A stretch of DNA of 7,014 nucleotides from the NCBI GenBank assembly GCA_029256865.1, contig JARIEH010000285.1:1-7014 (forward strand), in the 5' to 3' direction. This document shows positions 4,904-7,014 of the stretch, one piece after another (the first letter of the stretch is position 1; each line of letters starts with the position of its first letter). A program made the translations under genes and the position numbers. The notes under the pieces were generated by a model. That model made no database searches and was not told where the DNA came from. It was given only the letters and a program-made list of their open reading frames with translations. This stretch comes from Psychrobacter sp. (GTDB taxonomy: Bacteria; Pseudomonadota; Gammaproteobacteria; Pseudomonadales; Moraxellaceae).

Positions 4904-5713
4904 ATGAAAAAGCTTATTTCTGGAAAACAGCTTGCCACAGCAGCCTTGATAGGCACTTTTGCGGTTGCAATGACGGGCTGTGCGACTAAGCCGACTTATC
5001 AAAGCCCTACGCAATCAAGCCCTACCATCATCACAAACAGCCAAGGTGTGCCTAACTACCACCTCGTAAGACGCGGTGATACCGTCAGTCAAATCGCCTC
5101 ACGCTATCGTTTAAACTATCGCCAAGTCGGCGCGCTTAATGGTCTTGATAGTAAATATACGATCTATACGGGTCAATGGCTCAAACTGTGGCACGGCCAA
5201 CAGAGTGCTCCTGCACGTCCTGCTCGTAACACTAACTACAATGTTAGCGCTGCGCCATCAACTCCCCAGCCACAATACACGCCGCCACAATACACACCAC
5301 CTACAACTGGCTCCACACCCGCTTATGAGATGACTGCCAACTCTACCTCTGGGTATGAGTATCCTAGCCGTAACCAAGTCATTCGTAACTTTGACGCCTC
5401 GACTGGCAATATGGGTATGTGGTTTGCAGGAAAAATGGGCGACCCTGTTGTTGCTAGCCAAAGTGGTACAGTGCTGTACTCTGGTGATGGGTTACCAGAA
5501 TATGGCAATCTCATCATGATTCGCCATAGTGATAGCTATATTACGGCCTATGCACATAACAGTCAGCTACTCGTGAAAGAAGGTGATGCAGTACAAAGTG
5601 GTCAACGTATTGCTAATATGGGTAGCAGTGGCCAAACCAATCAAGTGGCGTTAGAGTTCCAAGTGCGTTTGAATGGCAACCCTATCGACCCGCGTGCCGT
5701 ATTGGGGCGCTAA
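4904..5713 (+). CDS. nlpD: NlpD-type lipoprotein, LysM plus degenerate LytM/M23 domain (amidase activator)
   Basis: The protein has 269 residues from the ATG at 4904. A lipoprotein signal peptide with basic start MKKLISGK ends at the lipobox A-M-T-G-Cys26. Next come a linker, a LysM peptidoglycan-binding domain (about 51-95: YHLVRRGDT ... LNGL ... YTGQWLKL), a Pro/Thr/Gln-rich linker (about 101-150) with a duplicated PQYTP, and a LytM/M23 domain (about 153-266). NlpD is an outer-membrane lipoprotein that activates the periplasmic amidase AmiC (or AmiA/B/C-type enzymes) to split septal peptidoglycan; it is not itself a hydrolase. The sequence agrees. The M23 metal ligands are replaced (Asn169 and Trp173 for His and Asp, Glu251 for the last His of HxH) and Ala249 replaces the other His, while His218 in AYAH remains. 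E. coli NlpD keeps more of these residues. The gene follows surE as in many proteobacteria, but pcm is not between them and rpoS does not follow. It ends at the terminator 5784-5844. Confidence 0.92.
   Translation: MKKLISGKQLATAALIGTFAVAMTGCATKPTYQSPTQSSPTIITNSQGVPNYHLVRRGDTVSQIASRYRLNYRQVGALNGLDSKYTIYTGQWLKLWHGQQSAPARPARNTNYNVSAAPSTPQPQYTPPQYTPPTTGSTPAYEMTANSTSGYEYPSRNQVIRNFDASTGNMGMWFAGKMGDPVVASQSGTVLYSGDGLPEYGNLIMIRHSDSYITAYAHNSQLLVKEGDAVQSGQRIANMGSSGQTNQVALEFQVRLNGNPIDPRAVLGR
5270..5295 (+). repeat. 15-bp-period direct repeat encoding PQYTP twice
   Basis: CCACAATACAC occurs at 5270-5280 and 5285-5295, one 15-bp period apart. It encodes the doubled PQYTP in the proline-rich linker between LysM and LytM of NlpD. 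Such linker repeats usually vary in copy number by slippage without loss of frame. Confidence 0.7.
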
Positions 5714-5746
5714 AGCATGTTTAACTTAGGTATTATTTAGCCTAAG

Positions 5747-5758
5747 CCTATTAATAGG
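5747..5758. repeat. 12-bp palindrome downstream of nlpD
   Basis: CCTATTAATAGG is a perfect palindrome. It directly follows a separate 6-bp stem CTTAGG/CCTAAG (5725-5730 with 5741-5746). Neither has a U-tract, so they are not terminators by themselves. They may fold the nlpD 3' untranslated region ahead of the real terminator. Confidence 0.4.
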
Positions 5759-5783
5759 GGCTCAAAGACTCCTGCACGTCCAT

Positions 5784-5844
5784 AACCTGTTACTACTTTT
5801 CATAGTGTTGCAAAGCCTTATGAACAATAGTGACAGGTTTTTTT
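5784..5844 (+). terminator. Strong intrinsic terminator of nlpD
   Basis: AACCTGTTACTA (5784-5795) pairs with TAGTGACAGGTT (5828-5839) over 12 bp with one G-U pair. An inner stem TTCATA/TATGAA (5799-5804 with 5819-5824) extends it. Seven T (5838-5844) follow and overlap the last stem bases. It lies 70 bp after the nlpD stop and separates nlpD from the helicase gene. Confidence 0.85.
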
Positions 5845-5951
5845 ATAAATTATTCAAAGTGATGTATAGATCATCCATCGATACCGCACCATTTTTAATT
5901 AAATAGTTTTAAATAGACAGTTTTATCCAAAATGAAAGGCAATAGCTCATT

Positions 5952-7014
5952 ATGACTACCACGATTTTTAATACGTGCGGCTATAACTATCCGCAGAACT
6001 TCATGGAGATGAAGCCCAAGCTTGCGCGTCTTGAAAAGGCGATTAAAAAGTTAGAGGCCAATTTAATCGATGCTGATGATGAGGTAAATATTGAGCTGCT
6101 GACACAAAGGTTGAGTGGTCATTCGGGCTTAAAAGTAGATTACGCCAGTGAGCTAAACCCCGACCAATTGCTGGCAGCCACTACCATCGACGGTAAAGTA
6201 TTGGTCATCGCTGGTGCTGGCTCGGGTAAAACCAAAACATTAACCTATAGAACCAGTTATTTGTTAGAAAATGGGGTGAGCCCCAAAAGTATCTTGCTAC
6301 TGACCTTTACTCGCAAAGCGGCCAATGAGATAAAAAGTCGCGCCAAAGTCTTATTGGCCGATACATTATCAGACGACGACTTGGCAAAAGACAGACTACC
6401 GACCAGTAAGATGCTAAACGATATTACTAGTGGCACTTTTCATTCATTCTGCAATATGCTATTGCGTCAGTATTCAGGGCTGCTCGGTATCAATCCGCGC
6501 TTTACTATCTTGGACACAGGCGATAGCGAGGATGCCATCGATTTAATTCATAAAGAAAAAAAGTATCCGGCGCAGACCAAAAGCCAAGCCTTTCCGCGTA
6601 AAAAAACGTTGCAAAATATCATATCCACTTCTAGAAATAGACGTATTCATATCCGCAACTTAATCGAGAGCAACTATCCTGATATCGCCGTACATATTCC
6701 CATCATCGAGCAGTTGGCAGTGGATTTTCATGAGTACAAGCGTGCCAATCACTTGTACGATTTTGACGACATCATTAGCCAAGTCGTGCGCCATTTGAAG
6801 ACCAATGACACCTTTCGACAGCTACTACAAAGTCAATTTCGTTATATCATGGTCGATGAATATCAGGATACCAATATCCCACAAAAGCAGCTGATCGATT
6901 TGATGTGTGAGCCTGAGTCGGTATCACTGATGGTAGTGGGTGATGACAATCAAAGTATCTATGCGTTTCGTGGCGCTAATTATGAAAATATCTTATTGTT
7001 TGGTGAGACTTATC
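5952..7014 (+). CDS. UvrD/Rep-family ATP-dependent DNA helicase, N-terminal part (3' end outside window)
   Basis: The frame is open from ATG 5952 to the window edge, giving 354 codons and one base. Superfamily 1A helicase motifs appear in order: Q motif LNPDQLLAA (68-76), Walker A AGAGSGKT (87-94), motif Ia LLTFTRKAANEI (116-127), motif Ib SGTFHSF (160-166), YDFDDII (269-275), Walker B/motif II VDEYQDTN (301-308) and motif III VVGDDNQSIYAFRGA (328-342). These enzymes unwind DNA 3' to 5' using ATP, in repair, replication restart or recombination control. The second RecA-like domain (motifs IV-VI) lies beyond the window, so UvrD, Rep, PcrA or another subfamily cannot be told apart. About 65 residues precede the Q motif, whereas UvrD and Rep begin almost at it; residues about 20-60 are charged and helix-prone (MKPKLARLEKAIKKLEANL). 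An in-frame TAG at 5943-5945 limits the start to 5952 or later. An AAAGG lies rather far upstream (12 bases), and a 7-codon frame (5932-5955) ends over the ATG. Confidence 0.93.
   Translation, partial: MTTTIFNTCGYNYPQNFMEMKPKLARLEKAIKKLEANLIDADDEVNIELLTQRLSGHSGLKVDYASELNPDQLLAATTIDGKVLVIAGAGSGKTKTLTYRTSYLLENGVSPKSILLLTFTRKAANEIKSRAKVLLADTLSDDDLAKDRLPTSKMLNDITSGTFHSFCNMLLRQYSGLLGINPRFTILDTGDSEDAIDLIHKEKKYPAQTKSQAFPRKKTLQNIISTSRNRRIHIRNLIESNYPDIAVHIPIIEQLAVDFHEYKRANHLYDFDDIISQVVRHLKTNDTFRQLLQSQFRYIMVDEYQDTNIPQKQLIDLMCEPESVSLMVVGDDNQSIYAFRGANYENILLFGETY

Noticed and set aside
4817..5014. Minus-strand 65-codon frame over the nlpD start
   Set aside because: It covers the nlpD promoter, ribosome-binding site and signal peptide on the opposite strand and has no ribosome-binding site or domain of its own.
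5258..5517. Two minus-strand frames within nlpD
   Set aside because: They are shadows of the LysM-LytM coding frame, with no independent support.
5208..5781. 13-bp repeat CTCCTGCACGTCC inside nlpD (5208-5220) and after it (5769-5781)
   Set aside because: One exact 13-mer pair in 7 kb is close to chance expectation, and no other feature links the two copies.
5899..5916. Repeated TTAAATAG (5899-5906 and 5909-5916) as a regulator site before the helicase gene
   Set aside because: It is a short AT-rich repeat in an AT-rich leader; no symmetry or promoter spacing supports a role.
1..7014. Mobile elements, CRISPR, tRNA, toxin-antitoxin or phage-defence system
   Set aside because: No transposase, spaced repeats, tRNA cloverleaf, terminal inverted repeats or defence-type domains were found. 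The helicase was considered as a defence component, but its neighbours are housekeeping genes and only the N-terminal part is visible.

Overview
The window looks like ordinary core chromosome of a gammaproteobacterium, most likely Psychrobacter or a close relative in the Moraxellaceae. The basis is the moderate-to-low GC content, the style of the encoded proteins, and a surE-nlpD pair without the pcm and rpoS genes that accompany it in enterobacteria. The genus is an inference from reading, not from a database search.

Layout from left to right. (1) The 3' end of a pgeF/yfiH-type gene (+, 1-333) is followed by a WrbA-like flavodoxin-family oxidoreductase (+, 411-1028). (2) A bidirectional terminator (1074-1108) separates it from a convergent 39-residue lipoprotein gene (-, 1113-1232), which is absent from usual ORF lists because of its size. 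A second perfect hairpin terminator (1273-1309) follows. (3) A D-alanyl-D-alanine carboxypeptidase of the PBP5/6 type lies on the minus strand (1337-2503), with a candidate promoter and a 16-bp dyad upstream. (4) A gene-poor stretch (2504-3016) contains a striking 62-nt two-part hairpin. (5) A small secreted protein of unknown function (-, 3017-3460) is divergent from surE across a 416-bp intergenic region. (6) surE (+, 3877-4764), nlpD (+, 4904-5713), a strong terminator (5784-5844), and the first 354 codons of a UvrD/Rep-type helicase (+, from 5952, running off the window) complete the window.

Functional theme. Three of the eight genes act on the cell wall or its precursors: PgeF-type peptidoglycan editing, the DD-carboxypeptidase that trims pentapeptides, and the LysM/LytM lipoprotein NlpD that activates septal amidases. 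They sit in separate transcription units, so this is proximity and not a demonstrated operon. SurE is a nucleotide phosphatase and the helicase belongs to DNA repair or replication.

I see no mobile element, CRISPR array, tRNA, rRNA or obvious novel multi-gene system. The most unusual items are the tiny lipoprotein gene between two terminators, an extra hydrophilic histidine-rich stretch in SurE, an NlpD LytM domain that has lost all its metal ligands, the composite hairpin at 2771-2832, and very short reading frames ending at the start codons of three genes.
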